The notes: generated by a model from the letters alone, not told the origin. Numbered from the stretch's first letter, positions 33,201 through 41,482 are shown. The stretch is DNA of 64,000 bases from Lewinella sp. IMCC34183 (GCF_003390915.1 NZ_QMEM01000007.1:1-64000); one strand, 5' to 3'. Numbers and translations: made by a program.

Positions 33201-36200
33201 CAACGAGATCCAGGACATCTCCATCCAGGGAGACCAGCTCACCATTGCCGGAGGCAGTACGATCACCCTGCCCGACGCCGATGCCACGAATGAGCTGCAG
33301 GACATCAGCCTTACCGGCCGCGAGTTGAGCATCAGCAACGGCAGCACCATTACGCTGCCCGAGGAGGCCGACGGAGACGTAACCAACGAGCTGCAGCAGC
33401 TTTCTCTGCAGAACAACGTACTCAGCCTGAGCCACAACGGCGGCACCGTCGTGCTGCCTTCTGCTTCCGACTACGCGGACGCCGATGCCGACCCCACCAA
33501 CGAAATTCAGGACATCAGCCTCACCGGCCGCGACCTGAGCATCAGCGGCGGAAGCACCATCACCCTGCCCGCGGAGGCCGACGGCGACGTGACCAACGAG
33601 CTGCAGCAAATCACCCGCACCGACGACCGCCTTACCCTAAGCAACGGTGGCGGCGAGGTGACCGTCAACGACGCCGACGCCGATCCCGTCAATGAGCTGC
33701 AGCGGCTGTCTCTCCAGGGCAATGTCCTCAGTCTGAGCCACAACGGCGGTACCGTGGTACTACCCGCCGCCGGCAATAACGCCGACGCCGATGCCGACCC
33801 CACCAATGAGCTCCAGGACATCAGCCTCACCGGTCGCGAACTGACCATTACCGGCGGGAGCACCATCACCCTGCCCGAGGAAGCCGACGGCGACGTGACC
33901 AACGAGCTCCAGCAGATGAGCGCCGACGGCACCATCATCCGCCTTAGCCAAAATGGCGGCGAGATCGACCTGGCCGGACGTATCGACGTTAACGACGCCG
34001 ACGCTGACCCTACCAACGAAATTCAGGACATCAGCGTAGTCGGCCGCAAGCTGACCATCAGCAACGGGAGCACCATCGACCTGCCCGACGACGGCGACGG
34101 AGATGCAGTCAATGAATTGCAGCAGCTGTCTCTCCAGGGCAATGTCCTCAGCCTGAGCCACAACGGCGGTACCGTGGTACTACCCGCGGCCGGCAATAAC
34201 GCCGACGCAGATGCCGACCCCACCAACGAGATCCAGGACATCAGCCTCATCGGTCGCGACCTGACCATCACCGGCGGGAGCACCATCACCCTGCCCGAGG
34301 AAGCCGACGGCGATGTGACCAACGAACTGCAGCGGATGAGTCTGCAAGGGGACGTGCTTCTGCTGGACCGCAACGGCGGATCCGTACAGCTACCCGATGG
34401 TGACGCGAGCAACGAGCTCCAGCAGCTTAGCCTCCAGGGCAATGTCCTAAGCCTGAGCCACAACGGCGGAACTGTGGTATTACCCGCTGCCGGCAGTAAC
34501 GCCGACGCCGATGCCGATCCCACCAACGAGATCCAGGACATCAGCCTCACCGGTCGCGACCTGACCATCACCGGCGGGAGCACCATCACCCTGCCCGAGG
34601 AAGCCGACGGCGACGTGACCAACGAACTGCAGCAACTCACCACCGATGGCAGTCGCCTACGCCTGAGCCACAACGGTGGCGAGGTCGACCTTGATGGCTT
34701 GATCGACATCGACGACGACGACGCGGACGCCACCAACGAAATCCAGCAGCTTAGCCTGCAGGGGAACGTGCTTAGCCTGAACCGGAACGGTGGCAGCATC
34801 ACCCTGCCGACAGGCGGTAACGACCAGCCGCAGGACATCAGCATCACGGACGGTAACCTCAGCATTACCGACGGCAGCACCGTAGCCTTACCCGACAGCG
34901 ACGCCACCAACGAGTTGCAACAGCTTAGCCTTAAGAACAACCTACTGACCCTGAGCCACAACGGCGGCACCGTAACCCTGCCCGTCGGTGGGGAAGATGC
35001 CGACGCCGACCCGACGAACGAGCTGCAGGACATTGTCCTGAACGGACGTGACCTGACCATCAGTGGTGGCAGCACCGTCACCCTGCCGGCCGACGGCGAC
35101 GACGACGCGACCAATGAGCTACAGACATTCGGCTTCCAGGGGAACGAGAACCCCATGGTCATGCTTTCCGGAAACAACTCCAACCTCCGGCTCATCGGCG
35201 GCAAGCACACCCGGATACACCGCCCCAGCCGCTTCGGCAATATCTACTTTGACGTGGAACTGCCGGAAGAACTAGACGGCGATACCCTCAACGAACTGCA
35301 GACGCTTTCCCTCAACGGATCCACGCTGTCGCTCAGCCATAACGGAGGGAGCATCACCCTGCCCGCAACCGGCGACGACGCGGATGCCGATCCACAAAAC
35401 GAGATCCAGAAGTTCAACTTCCAGGGCACCAAAGACCCCTACGTCATGCTGTCCGAGAACAACGCCAACTTCCGCCTCATCGGCGGCAGGAACGCCAGCA
35501 TCACCCGCCAGCGCGGCCTCGGAAACATTACGATCGACGTGGACGTACCGGATACCGACCCCGCCAATGAGCTCCAGACCCTGAGCCTGGATACGGAAGG
35601 GATTACGCTAAGCCAGGGCGGCGGCCGGGTGAGCCTCGACTCCCTCGCGGAGGCGGTCGCTCCCCTGGTGAGCGTGACCGACGGCGACGGCGACGCACAG
35701 AACGAGATCCAGAAGTTCAACTTTCAGGGTACCAGAGATCCCTACGTCATGCTGTCCGGGAACAACGCCAACTTCCGCCTGATTGGCGGCAGGAACGCCA
35801 CCATTACCCGGCAGCGCGGCCTCGGAAACATAACCATCGACGTGGACGTACCGGATGCGGATCCCGCAAACGAGCTACAGACCCTGAGCCTCACCGGCAA
35901 TCGCCTGGAACTCTCCAATGGGGGCGGCTCCGTTGACCTGCCCACGGGGGGCACCACCGTCAACCAGGAACTGACCTTTGACGAGAGCGCCCGCACCCTG
36001 ACCATCACCGGCGGTAACACCGTCAACATTCCCGCCGGCGCCGACGAAGACGCGCAGAACGAGATTCAGAAGTTCAATTTCGAAGGAACCACCGACCCCC
36101 GAATCCTGCTGTCGGAAAACAATGCAAACTTCCGCCTCATCGGTGGTAAGAACACCAGCGTCACCCGCGAGGCCAGCACCGGAGAAATCACCATCGACGT

Positions 36201-36765
36201 AGAGAGCGACGGCGACGGCGACGCCGCCAACGAGCTGCAGGCCCTCAGCCTCATGGGCAACACCCTGACGCTGAGCCGCGGCGGCGGGTCGATCACCCTG
36301 CCCACCGGCACGGGCGGTTCGGACGCCGATGCCGACCCCACGAACGAACTTCAGAAGTTTCTCTTCCAGGGTTCCATCGACCCCCGCATCATCCTGTCGG
36401 AGAATAACTCCAACGTGCGGTTTGTCGGAGGAGACAACATCATGGTTTCCCGTCCCAGCAACTTCGGCGAGATCCGCATCGATGCCCTGATCCCGCCCCA
36501 GACCGACGCCGACCCCCGCAACGAGCTGCAGACCCTCACGTTCGACGAGGAAAACTACCTGCTGATCCTGAGCGACGGCGGCGTGGTGGACCTGAACCCC
36601 TACATCGAAGAGGCCGAAAAGCGGCTGACTGCGGCGGTCGAATCGCAGGAAACCCTCAACAAGGCGCTGAAGCAGAACATTGACGCGCTGCAAATGCAAC
36701 TCACTACCCTGCAGGACCAAATGGCCGAACTCAAGATGCAGATGGAAAATTTATCTACCGATTAG
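30280..36765 (+). CDS. Giant acidic repeat protein (2161 residues, ~50 DADADPTNELQ-type repeats)
   Basis: The signal peptide (about 1-30, ends ATAQA) precedes a ~150-residue head domain (FKFQALARDAQDQVIAGQPV; YLNMGATQLLSVPYALYANK) of the kind heading many Bacteroidota tail-fibre-like proteins. From residue ~187 to ~2095 come about 53 repeats, each an acidic loop such as DADADPTNEIQ or ADGDVTNELQ plus two predicted beta strands (for example LTITGGSTITLP). Most are 31-37 residues; five near the end are ~58 residues (NFRLIGGRNASITRQRGLGN). The C-terminus (about 2110-2161) is a heptad coiled coil (LTTLQDQMAELKMQMENL). No T9SS sorting domain or S74 chaperone is visible. Likely a trimeric, calcium-stabilised surface fibre; function inferred. 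Confidence 0.85.
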   Translation: MIHYYLPGFLRRALILCLFLLGFSIAATAQAPLGFKFQALARDAQDQVIAGQPVAVRVTLLKGGAYGAVSYSERHEVITSDLGIFDLAIGLGEPLDGNMAGVDWGADSYFLRIDLDPEGGYNYLNMGATQLLSVPYALYANKAGSGSDGADDDELQLLDYDPVTHLLTLTDGNTVDLSALAGSEYTDPDADPSNELQTLSRKLDVVSLSNGGGDVSVKDADADPTNELQQLSLTGRDLTLSNGGTVTLPAEADGDAVNEIQELSLQGNVLSLSRNGGTVVLPAAGDNADADADPTNEIQDISLAGRELTITGGSTVTLPAEADGDVTNELQQITRANDRLTLSNDGGDVSVNDADADPTNEIQDISLTGRDLTITGGSTVTLPAEADGDVTNELQQISADGSIIRLSQNGGEINVYDLIEVWDADADPMNELQQLSLQGNVLSLSRNGGTIVLPAAGDNADADADPTNEIQDISLTGHELTITGGSTITLPAEADGDVTNELQQMSADGSIIRLSQNGGEIDLAGRIDVKDADADPTNEIQDISLTGHELTITGGSTVTLPAEADGDVTNELQQITRTDDRLTLSNGGGDVSVNDADADPTNEIQDISLTGRDLTITGGSTITLPAEADGDVTNELQQISADGSIIRLSQNGGEIDLAGSIDVKDADADPTNEIQDISIQGDQLTIAEGSTITLPDADATNELQQLTLQDNVLSLSHNGGTVVLPSASDYADADADPTNEIQDISLTGRELTITGGSTITLPAEADGDVTNELQQISRVDDRLTLSNGGGDVSVNDADADPTNEIQDISLVGRELTITGGSTITLPAEADGDATNELQDISLVGRKLTISNGSTIDLPDDGDGDAVNELQQLSLQDNVLSLSHNGGTVVLPSASDYADADADPTNEIQDISLTGRELTISNGSTVTLPAEADGDVTNELQQISADGSIIRLSQNGGEIDLAGRIDVSDADADPTNEIQDISIQGDQLTIAGGSTITLPDADATNELQDISLTGRELSISNGSTITLPEEADGDVTNELQQLSLQNNVLSLSHNGGTVVLPSASDYADADADPTNEIQDISLTGRDLSISGGSTITLPAEADGDVTNELQQITRTDDRLTLSNGGGEVTVNDADADPVNELQRLSLQGNVLSLSHNGGTVVLPAAGNNADADADPTNELQDISLTGRELTITGGSTITLPEEADGDVTNELQQMSADGTIIRLSQNGGEIDLAGRIDVNDADADPTNEIQDISVVGRKLTISNGSTIDLPDDGDGDAVNELQQLSLQGNVLSLSHNGGTVVLPAAGNNADADADPTNEIQDISLIGRDLTITGGSTITLPEEADGDVTNELQRMSLQGDVLLLDRNGGSVQLPDGDASNELQQLSLQGNVLSLSHNGGTVVLPAAGSNADADADPTNEIQDISLTGRDLTITGGSTITLPEEADGDVTNELQQLTTDGSRLRLSHNGGEVDLDGLIDIDDDDADATNEIQQLSLQGNVLSLNRNGGSITLPTGGNDQPQDISITDGNLSITDGSTVALPDSDATNELQQLSLKNNLLTLSHNGGTVTLPVGGEDADADPTNELQDIVLNGRDLTISGGSTVTLPADGDDDATNELQTFGFQGNENPMVMLSGNNSNLRLIGGKHTRIHRPSRFGNIYFDVELPEELDGDTLNELQTLSLNGSTLSLSHNGGSITLPATGDDADADPQNEIQKFNFQGTKDPYVMLSENNANFRLIGGRNASITRQRGLGNITIDVDVPDTDPANELQTLSLDTEGITLSQGGGRVSLDSLAEAVAPLVSVTDGDGDAQNEIQKFNFQGTRDPYVMLSGNNANFRLIGGRNATITRQRGLGNITIDVDVPDADPANELQTLSLTGNRLELSNGGGSVDLPTGGTTVNQELTFDESARTLTITGGNTVNIPAGADEDAQNEIQKFNFEGTTDPRILLSENNANFRLIGGKNTSVTREASTGEITIDVESDGDGDAANELQALSLMGNTLTLSRGGGSITLPTGTGGSDADADPTNELQKFLFQGSIDPRIILSENNSNVRFVGGDNIMVSRPSNFGEIRIDALIPPQTDADPRNELQTLTFDEENYLLILSDGGVVDLNPYIEEAEKRLTAAVESQETLNKALKQNIDALQMQLTTLQDQMAELKMQMENLSTD
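30838..36560 (+). repeat. In-frame tandem repeat array within the giant gene
   Basis: About 5.7 kb of 93-111-bp coding units (with ~175-bp units after 35100) that are near-identical at DNA level, especially between 31130 and 34700. Units alternate in at least four sequence types, often in blocks of two to six. Such DNA is prone to recombinational copy-number change and to assembly collapse. Confidence 0.95.
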
Positions 36766-36791
36766 CCTTGATCTGACCTTTGATGACCCCG

Positions 36792-36822
36792 ACCCCTTCC
36801 GTACCCACGGGAGGGGTTTTTT
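36792..36822 (+). terminator. Intrinsic terminator of the secreted-protein cassette
   Basis: Stem ACCCCTTCC (36792-36800) with GGGAGGGGT (36809-36817), one G-U pair, followed by T6. It begins 26 bases after the giant gene stop. Confidence 0.9.
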
Positions 36823-36863
36823 ATTCTTCCCTGGCGCCCGGGTCGGCGCAGTGGACCGGATCG

Positions 36864-36871
36864 TATCTTTC
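36864..36871 (+). promoter_or_regulatory. -7 promoter element of the SGNH hydrolase gene
   Basis: TATCTTTC, one base off TAnnTTTG, 20 bases before the ATG. Confidence 0.5.
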
Positions 36872-36891
36872 CCCCTGTCAATCTCATCGTT

Positions 36892-37563
36892 ATGCCACAG
36901 CTCCTCCTGCTCCTGCTCTGCCTGCTTCTCCTGCCGCTTACCGCCCAGAAATCACCGGACCCGACCCGCTTCGAAGCGGAGATCCGACAATTCGAAACAG
37001 CCGACAGTATCGCACCGGTCGACCCCGACGTGATCTTATTCGTCGGCAGTTCCTCGGTCCGGATGTGGAAGAGCCTGCAGGATGACCTGGAGGGCCACCG
37101 GGTAATTAACCGCGGCTTCGGAGGGAGCCAGTTTTCCGACCTGAACTACTACGCGAATCGCCTCGTCTACCCCTACCACCCCAAGGCGATCTTCGTCTAC
37201 GAGGGAGACAACGACATCGCCGCCGGCAAATCGGCCCGCGACGTGCTGAAATCGGCCCGCAAATTCCGCAAGCTGGTGGCCCGCAACCTGGGCAAGGACG
37301 TCCCGGTCGTCTTCATTTCTCCTAAGCCCAGCGTAGCCCGCTGGGAACTGCACGAGGAATACGAAAAGGCCAACGAACTGCTGGAGAAATACAGCGAAAA
37401 GCAGGACAACGTATACTTCGTCGACGTCTGGACCCCCGCCCTGCAACCGGACGGGACCGTACGGCAGGACATTTTTCTGGCTGACAACCTCCACATGACC
37501 GACGACGGCTACGACATCTGGGAGGCGGCCATCGAGCCCATGGTCGAGCAACTGGACCGCTAG
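36892..37563 (+). CDS. SGNH/GDSL-type hydrolase, exported
   Basis: A 223-residue esterase-like protein with a signal peptide (about 1-18, LLLLLCLLLLPLTAQ). SGNH blocks: ILFVGSSSVRMW (nucleophile Ser), INRGFGGSQFSDL (Gly), YEGDNDIAAG (Asn) and the C-terminal DNLHMTDDGYDIW (Asp/His). Expected to hydrolyse an acyl or acetyl ester outside the cytoplasmic membrane, possibly of carbohydrates or lipids; substrate not determined. It has its own promoter motif after the strong terminator and its stop shares CTAG with the molybdenum hydroxylase gene. Confidence 0.9.
   Translation: MPQLLLLLLCLLLLPLTAQKSPDPTRFEAEIRQFETADSIAPVDPDVILFVGSSSVRMWKSLQDDLEGHRVINRGFGGSQFSDLNYYANRLVYPYHPKAIFVYEGDNDIAAGKSARDVLKSARKFRKLVARNLGKDVPVVFISPKPSVARWELHEEYEKANELLEKYSEKQDNVYFVDVWTPALQPDGTVRQDIFLADNLHMTDDGYDIWEAAIEPMVEQLDR
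37560..37563. other. CTAG shared stop of convergent genes (SGNH hydrolase / molybdenum hydroxylase)
   Basis: Plus-strand TAG (37561-37563) and minus-strand TAG overlap in CTAG. Confidence 0.97.
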
Positions 37564-39767
37564 AGCAACTTGTCCAGGGTGATCGGCAACTCACGCACCC
37601 GGACACCCGTCGCATTGTATACGGCGTTGGCGATAGCGGCGGGAACCCCGACGATGCCGAGCTCCCCAACCCCCTTGGCGCCCAGGGCACTGACGATCTC
37701 GTCGTGCTCTTCCACGAAGATGGCTTCCAGGCCCTGCACGTCGGCGTGCACGGGCACGTGGTACTCCGCGAGGTTGGCGTTCATGATGCGGCCCGAGCGG
37801 TGGTCTACCAGTCCCTCTTCTTCCAGGGCCATGCCTATGCCCCATACCATGGCGCCCAGGATTTGGTTTTCGGCGGTTTTCGGGTTGATGATGCGTCCGG
37901 CGGCGGCGGCCGTCACGATGCGCTCGACGCGCACGTTGCCGAGGTCGCGGTCCACCCGTACCTCCACCATCACGCAGGCGTGAGCATAGGTGGAGTAATC
38001 ACCGCGGTCCTTGCGGGGTGAGTGGTCCACCCCGACGGACACGATCTCCTTACCCGCTTTCTCCAGCAGGCCGGTAAGTTCGAGTGGCTCGGAGGACCAG
38101 GCCTGCATGAAGCCGTCGCTGAAGGTCACGTCGCCGAGTTCCGCGTGTTTGAAGCGGCGGGGGAAGTACTCGCGTGCCAGTTCCAACAACCGGAGGCTGA
38201 GCATGCGCACGGCACTCTGAACCGCCGAGCCGACGGAGGCTACCGTCCAGCTGCCGCCCTCGATGGGTGACTCCGGCAGGTCCGTATCGCCCAGGTTGAA
38301 CACTACCCGATCGATCGGCAACCCAAGGGTTTCGGCCGCGATCTGCGACATAACGGTGTAAGTGCCAGTACCGATATCGGCGGTGGCGGTACCGACGGTG
38401 AGCTGACCGTCAGCGGAAAAACTGGCCCGTGCACTGGCCTTCTGCTGGTTGGCTTCCCAGGCACCGGTAGCCATACCGAAGCCGACCAGTTCGTTGCCCT
38501 CCTGCCGGCTTCGGGGCTGGGTGGGGCGGTCTTTCCAGCCAAACCGCTCGGCGCACTGCTGGTAGCATTCGCGAAGGGCTTTGCTGGAGAAGGGCTTGTC
38601 TTCGTTCTGGTCGCGCTCCGCGTAGTTGAGCAGGCGGAACGCCAGGGGATCCAAGCCGGCGGCGTTAGCCATTTCGTCCATGGCGCTTTCGAGGGCCCAC
38701 ATACCGGTCACCCCGCCGGGGGCCCGCATGTCGTTGGGGGTATAGGCATCGACGGGTACGAGCTGGTAGTCCAGCTTTACGTTCTCGCAGTCGTACATGA
38801 GGCCGGTCCAGGCGACGATCGTTTCGTTGTACTTCTCGAAACGGCTCGTTTCCCCGAAGGAGGTGTGGTCGAGGCTCGTGAGCCGACCCTTGGCGTCCGT
38901 CGATACCCGGAAGCGCTGCAACTGGGCCGGTCGGTGGCCGAAGGAGAACATCTGCTCACGGGTGAGGGTAACCTGCGCCGGTCGCTTCAGCTCGGTCGCA
39001 CCGAGGACGGCCAGGAAAAGCTGGTACTGCGGGCGAAGCCCGGAGCCGAAGGCGCCGCCGATGAAGGGCGATACTACGCGGACCTGTTTTTTGTCGAGTC
39101 CGAATACTCCGCAGACGTACTGCTGGCTGCTGGCCACGCCCTGGATTTTGTCGTAGATATCCAGCGTCCCGTCCTCTTTGTAGACCGCCACCGTAGCGTG
39201 GGGCTCCATAGGATTATGGAAGTGGCGCGGCTGGCTGTACTCCACTTTGATCGTATGGGCGGCGGCGGCGAAGGCCGTGTCCGTGTCACCCCGGGCGGTC
39301 GGGGGGTCCGGGACGTCTTCGCGGGTAGCGCCGTCCAGGTTCTGCCGCAGCAGGGGCTGTACCTCCTCCTCGGCGTACTCCACCCACAGCAGCGCCGCGG
39401 CGTGGCGGGCCTGTTCGAAGGTTTCGGCAAAAACCACCGCTATCGGCTGCCCGTTATAGAGCACCTCGGCGTCGTGCAGCGGCCGGAAGGGCTGTCCCGG
39501 AGGGGCCAGGGGGTCGCTGTAGTCGGCGCTGTTCCGCTTCAGGTATTCCGGCAGGTTTTCGTGGGTGAAGACCTTGCGGACACCCGGTACCGCTACGACG
39601 CGGGAGGTATCGATGGACGTGATGCGGCCCCGGCCGATGGTACTCTGTACCACGTAGCCGTATACCAGGTCGCGGGCGGTAAATTCTCCGGCGTACGTGG
39701 CCTGCCCGGTCACCTTCAGGCGGCCGTCGGTACGTACCTGGGGTTGGCCGATATAGTTGGTTCCCAT
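37560..39767 (-). CDS. Molybdenum hydroxylase large subunit (PaoC/YagR type)
   Basis: A 735-residue molybdopterin-binding subunit of the xanthine dehydrogenase family. Seen are the N-terminal a/b hammerhead domain (GQATYAGEFTARDLVYGYVV), SPFIGGAFGSGLRPQYQ, NDMRAPGGVTGMWALESAMD, IGTGTYTVMSQIAAE and the catalytic Glu region GAKGVGELGIVGVP. It carries the Mo cofactor that hydroxylates aldehydes or heterocycles. It is the last gene of a three-gene operon with FAD and 2Fe-2S subunits, the paoABC order. The accessory paoD/xdhC-type insertion gene is not adjacent. Confidence 0.93.
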   Translation of the reverse strand: MGTNYIGQPQVRTDGRLKVTGQATYAGEFTARDLVYGYVVQSTIGRGRITSIDTSRVVAVPGVRKVFTHENLPEYLKRNSADYSDPLAPPGQPFRPLHDAEVLYNGQPIAVVFAETFEQARHAAALLWVEYAEEEVQPLLRQNLDGATREDVPDPPTARGDTDTAFAAAAHTIKVEYSQPRHFHNPMEPHATVAVYKEDGTLDIYDKIQGVASSQQYVCGVFGLDKKQVRVVSPFIGGAFGSGLRPQYQLFLAVLGATELKRPAQVTLTREQMFSFGHRPAQLQRFRVSTDAKGRLTSLDHTSFGETSRFEKYNETIVAWTGLMYDCENVKLDYQLVPVDAYTPNDMRAPGGVTGMWALESAMDEMANAAGLDPLAFRLLNYAERDQNEDKPFSSKALRECYQQCAERFGWKDRPTQPRSRQEGNELVGFGMATGAWEANQQKASARASFSADGQLTVGTATADIGTGTYTVMSQIAAETLGLPIDRVVFNLGDTDLPESPIEGGSWTVASVGSAVQSAVRMLSLRLLELAREYFPRRFKHAELGDVTFSDGFMQAWSSEPLELTGLLEKAGKEIVSVGVDHSPRKDRGDYSTYAHACVMVEVRVDRDLGNVRVERIVTAAAAGRIINPKTAENQILGAMVWGIGMALEEEGLVDHRSGRIMNANLAEYHVPVHADVQGLEAIFVEEHDEIVSALGAKGVGELGIVGVPAAIANAVYNATGVRVRELPITLDKLL

Positions 39768-39768
39768 G

Positions 39769-40755
39769 CTATTTGCTGTCGTTGTCGCGGGCAGTCGTCA
39801 GGGCGCGCACGATCGCGCGCTTGGCCAGCGGAATTTTAAAATCATTGTGTCCGTGCCCCTGCGCGCCGCTGAGGAGCGCTTCGGCGAGGGTACGGAAGCT
39901 TTCCTCCGTGGCGGGCTTACCCACCAGGCGGGATTCGGCGGCCGGGTCGCGCCAGGGTTTGGCGGCCACGCCCCCCAGGGCGACGCGCACCTCCTTGATC
40001 GTGTCGCCGTCCAGCTCAAGACAGGCGGCTACCGACACCAGCGCGAAGGCGTATGACTCGCGGTCGCGCACCTTCAGGTAGGTGGAATGACCCGCGAAGC
40101 CGGCTTCCGGCAAGTCGATGGAGGTCACCACGTCCCCCGCCTCGAGGTTGGTGTCGCGCTCGGGGTGCGCCCCGGGCAGGCGGTGGAAGTCGGCCAGGGG
40201 GATCCGCCGGTCACCACCGGAACCCGTCACGTTGACCGTGGCGTCCAGCGCGGCTAGGGCCACGCACATATCGGAGGGATGGGTGGCGATGCACAGGGGG
40301 CTGGTGCCGAGAATGGCCAGAATGCGGTTCTGCCCTTCCATGGCCGGGCAGCCGCTGCCGGGCTCCCGCTTGTTGCAGGGCGATCCGGTATCGTAGAAGT
40401 AGTAGCAGCGGGTGCGTTGGAGCAGGTTGCCCCCGTTGGTGGCCATATTGCGGAGCTGGGTGGAGGCTCCGCTCAGGATGGCTTCGGCCAGTACCGGGTA
40501 GCGTTCCTTCACTCGCTCGTCGTAGGCCGTGGCGGCGTTGGTGACCAGGGCGCCGAGGCGTAGGCCGCCGTCGGGGCCGTCCTCGATCTCCCCCAGGGCC
40601 AGGCGGTTGATGTCGATCAGGTGTTCGGGGTTCTCGACCCGGTACTTCATGAGGTCCACCAGGTTGGTACCGCCGGCGATGATGCGGCCGCCTTCCGTAG
40701 CGACCCCGGAAGCCTCGGCCACCGATCCGGCGCGTTGGTAGGAGAAGTTATTCAT
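39769..40755 (-). CDS. Molybdenum hydroxylase FAD subunit with 4Fe-4S loop (PaoB/YagS type)
   Basis: A 328-residue FAD-binding subunit (CoxM/YagS family). FAD-contact motifs are IIAGGTNLVDLMK and ATNGGNLLQRTRCYYF. Between them and the C-terminal domain lies a cysteine loop (RCYYFYDTGSPCNKR, then EPGSGC) matching the additional [4Fe-4S] cluster site of E. coli PaoB, which ordinary xanthine dehydrogenase FAD subunits lack. It relays electrons from the Mo subunit to an acceptor. Its start overlaps the upstream 2Fe-2S gene by 8 bases; its stop is 1 base from the large subunit start. Confidence 0.93.
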   Translation of the reverse strand: MNNFSYQRAGSVAEASGVATEGGRIIAGGTNLVDLMKYRVENPEHLIDINRLALGEIEDGPDGGLRLGALVTNAATAYDERVKERYPVLAEAILSGASTQLRNMATNGGNLLQRTRCYYFYDTGSPCNKREPGSGCPAMEGQNRILAILGTSPLCIATHPSDMCVALAALDATVNVTGSGGDRRIPLADFHRLPGAHPERDTNLEAGDVVTSIDLPEAGFAGHSTYLKVRDRESYAFALVSVAACLELDGDTIKEVRVALGGVAAKPWRDPAAESRLVGKPATEESFRTLAEALLSGAQGHGHNDFKIPLAKRAIVRALTTARDNDSK

Positions 40756-41287
40756 GGTCGGAGCCGGATTGTTTCGCGCCCTGGAGTTCGGCGATGGTGT
40801 TGTAAATATTGGTGTAGGCCCCGCAGCGGCAGAGGTTGCCGCTCATGAGATCGCGAATCTCCGCCGGGCTGTTGCCGCGGTCGTGCTCGAGCAGTGCCAC
40901 CGTCGAGCAGATCTGCCCCGGGGTGCAGTAGCCGCACTGGTAGCCGTCGTTCTCCAGGAAGGCCTGCTGTACGGGGTGCAGGGTACCGTCCTCGGCGGCC
41001 AGCCCCTCCACCGTGACGATCTCGCTGCCCTCCTGCATGACGGCTAGGCACAGGCAGCTGTTCACGTTCTCCCCGTCGCGGAGTACGGTACAGGCACCGC
41101 ACTGTCCGTGGTCACATCCCTTCTTGGTGCCCGTCAGGTGCAGCTGCTGGCGCAGGGCATCGAGCAGGGTGGTCCAGGGACTGAGGGATAGTTCGTGTTT
41201 CTGGCCATTGACGGTCAGCGTGATCTTGTTCCGGTGGGGGGCGGCGGGGTAGCCGTTCTCCGTAGCGGACTCGGTATTGGAGGACAT
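40748..41287 (-). CDS. Molybdenum hydroxylase 2Fe-2S subunit (PaoA/YagT type)
   Basis: A 179-residue iron-sulfur subunit. The plant-type [2Fe-2S] site reads GCDHGQCGACTVLRDGENVN, with the fourth Cys in SCL; the second cluster reads GYQCGYCTPGQI and GNLCRCGAYTNI. The ATG at 41287 is preferred to one at 41359, which would add an unrelated 24 residues. Unlike E. coli PaoA, no twin-arginine signal is visible with either start, so the complex is predicted to be cytoplasmic. Confidence 0.92.
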   Translation of the reverse strand: MSSNTESATENGYPAAPHRNKITLTVNGQKHELSLSPWTTLLDALRQQLHLTGTKKGCDHGQCGACTVLRDGENVNSCLCLAVMQEGSEIVTVEGLAAEDGTLHPVQQAFLENDGYQCGYCTPGQICSTVALLEHDRGNSPAEIRDLMSGNLCRCGAYTNIYNTIAELQGAKQSGSDHE

Positions 41288-41482
41288 GAGGGAAAGATTT
41301 GCCGGTGCGCGCGGGGCGCGGTGTACCGGTCCAACGGAACATTTCCCGGCTTTGCTCACTTTTGGGAAAGATTAAATTGGCGGCGCTTGTCTGCGGTACG
41401 GCCATCCGGGCCGGCAGGCCACGATCGGGGAAACCCCGCGGTCGGTGCGGCGGTTAGGGTTTCTACCTAATCCCGTTCCGAC

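Noticed and set aside
31636..33609. A 657-codon antisense frame within the giant repeat gene
   Set aside because: Its repetitiveness mirrors the repeats on the plus strand, where the signal peptide, head domain and coiled coil are coherent.
30838..36560. Regularly spaced repeats that could suggest a CRISPR array or satellite DNA
   Set aside because: The units are all multiples of three, form one uninterrupted reading frame and the intervening sequence also codes for the same protein repeat.
30280..36765. Giant protein as part of a prophage tail
   Set aside because: No phage structural, packaging or integrase genes are present nearby, and the protein has a signal peptide and co-directional T9SS-type secreted neighbours.
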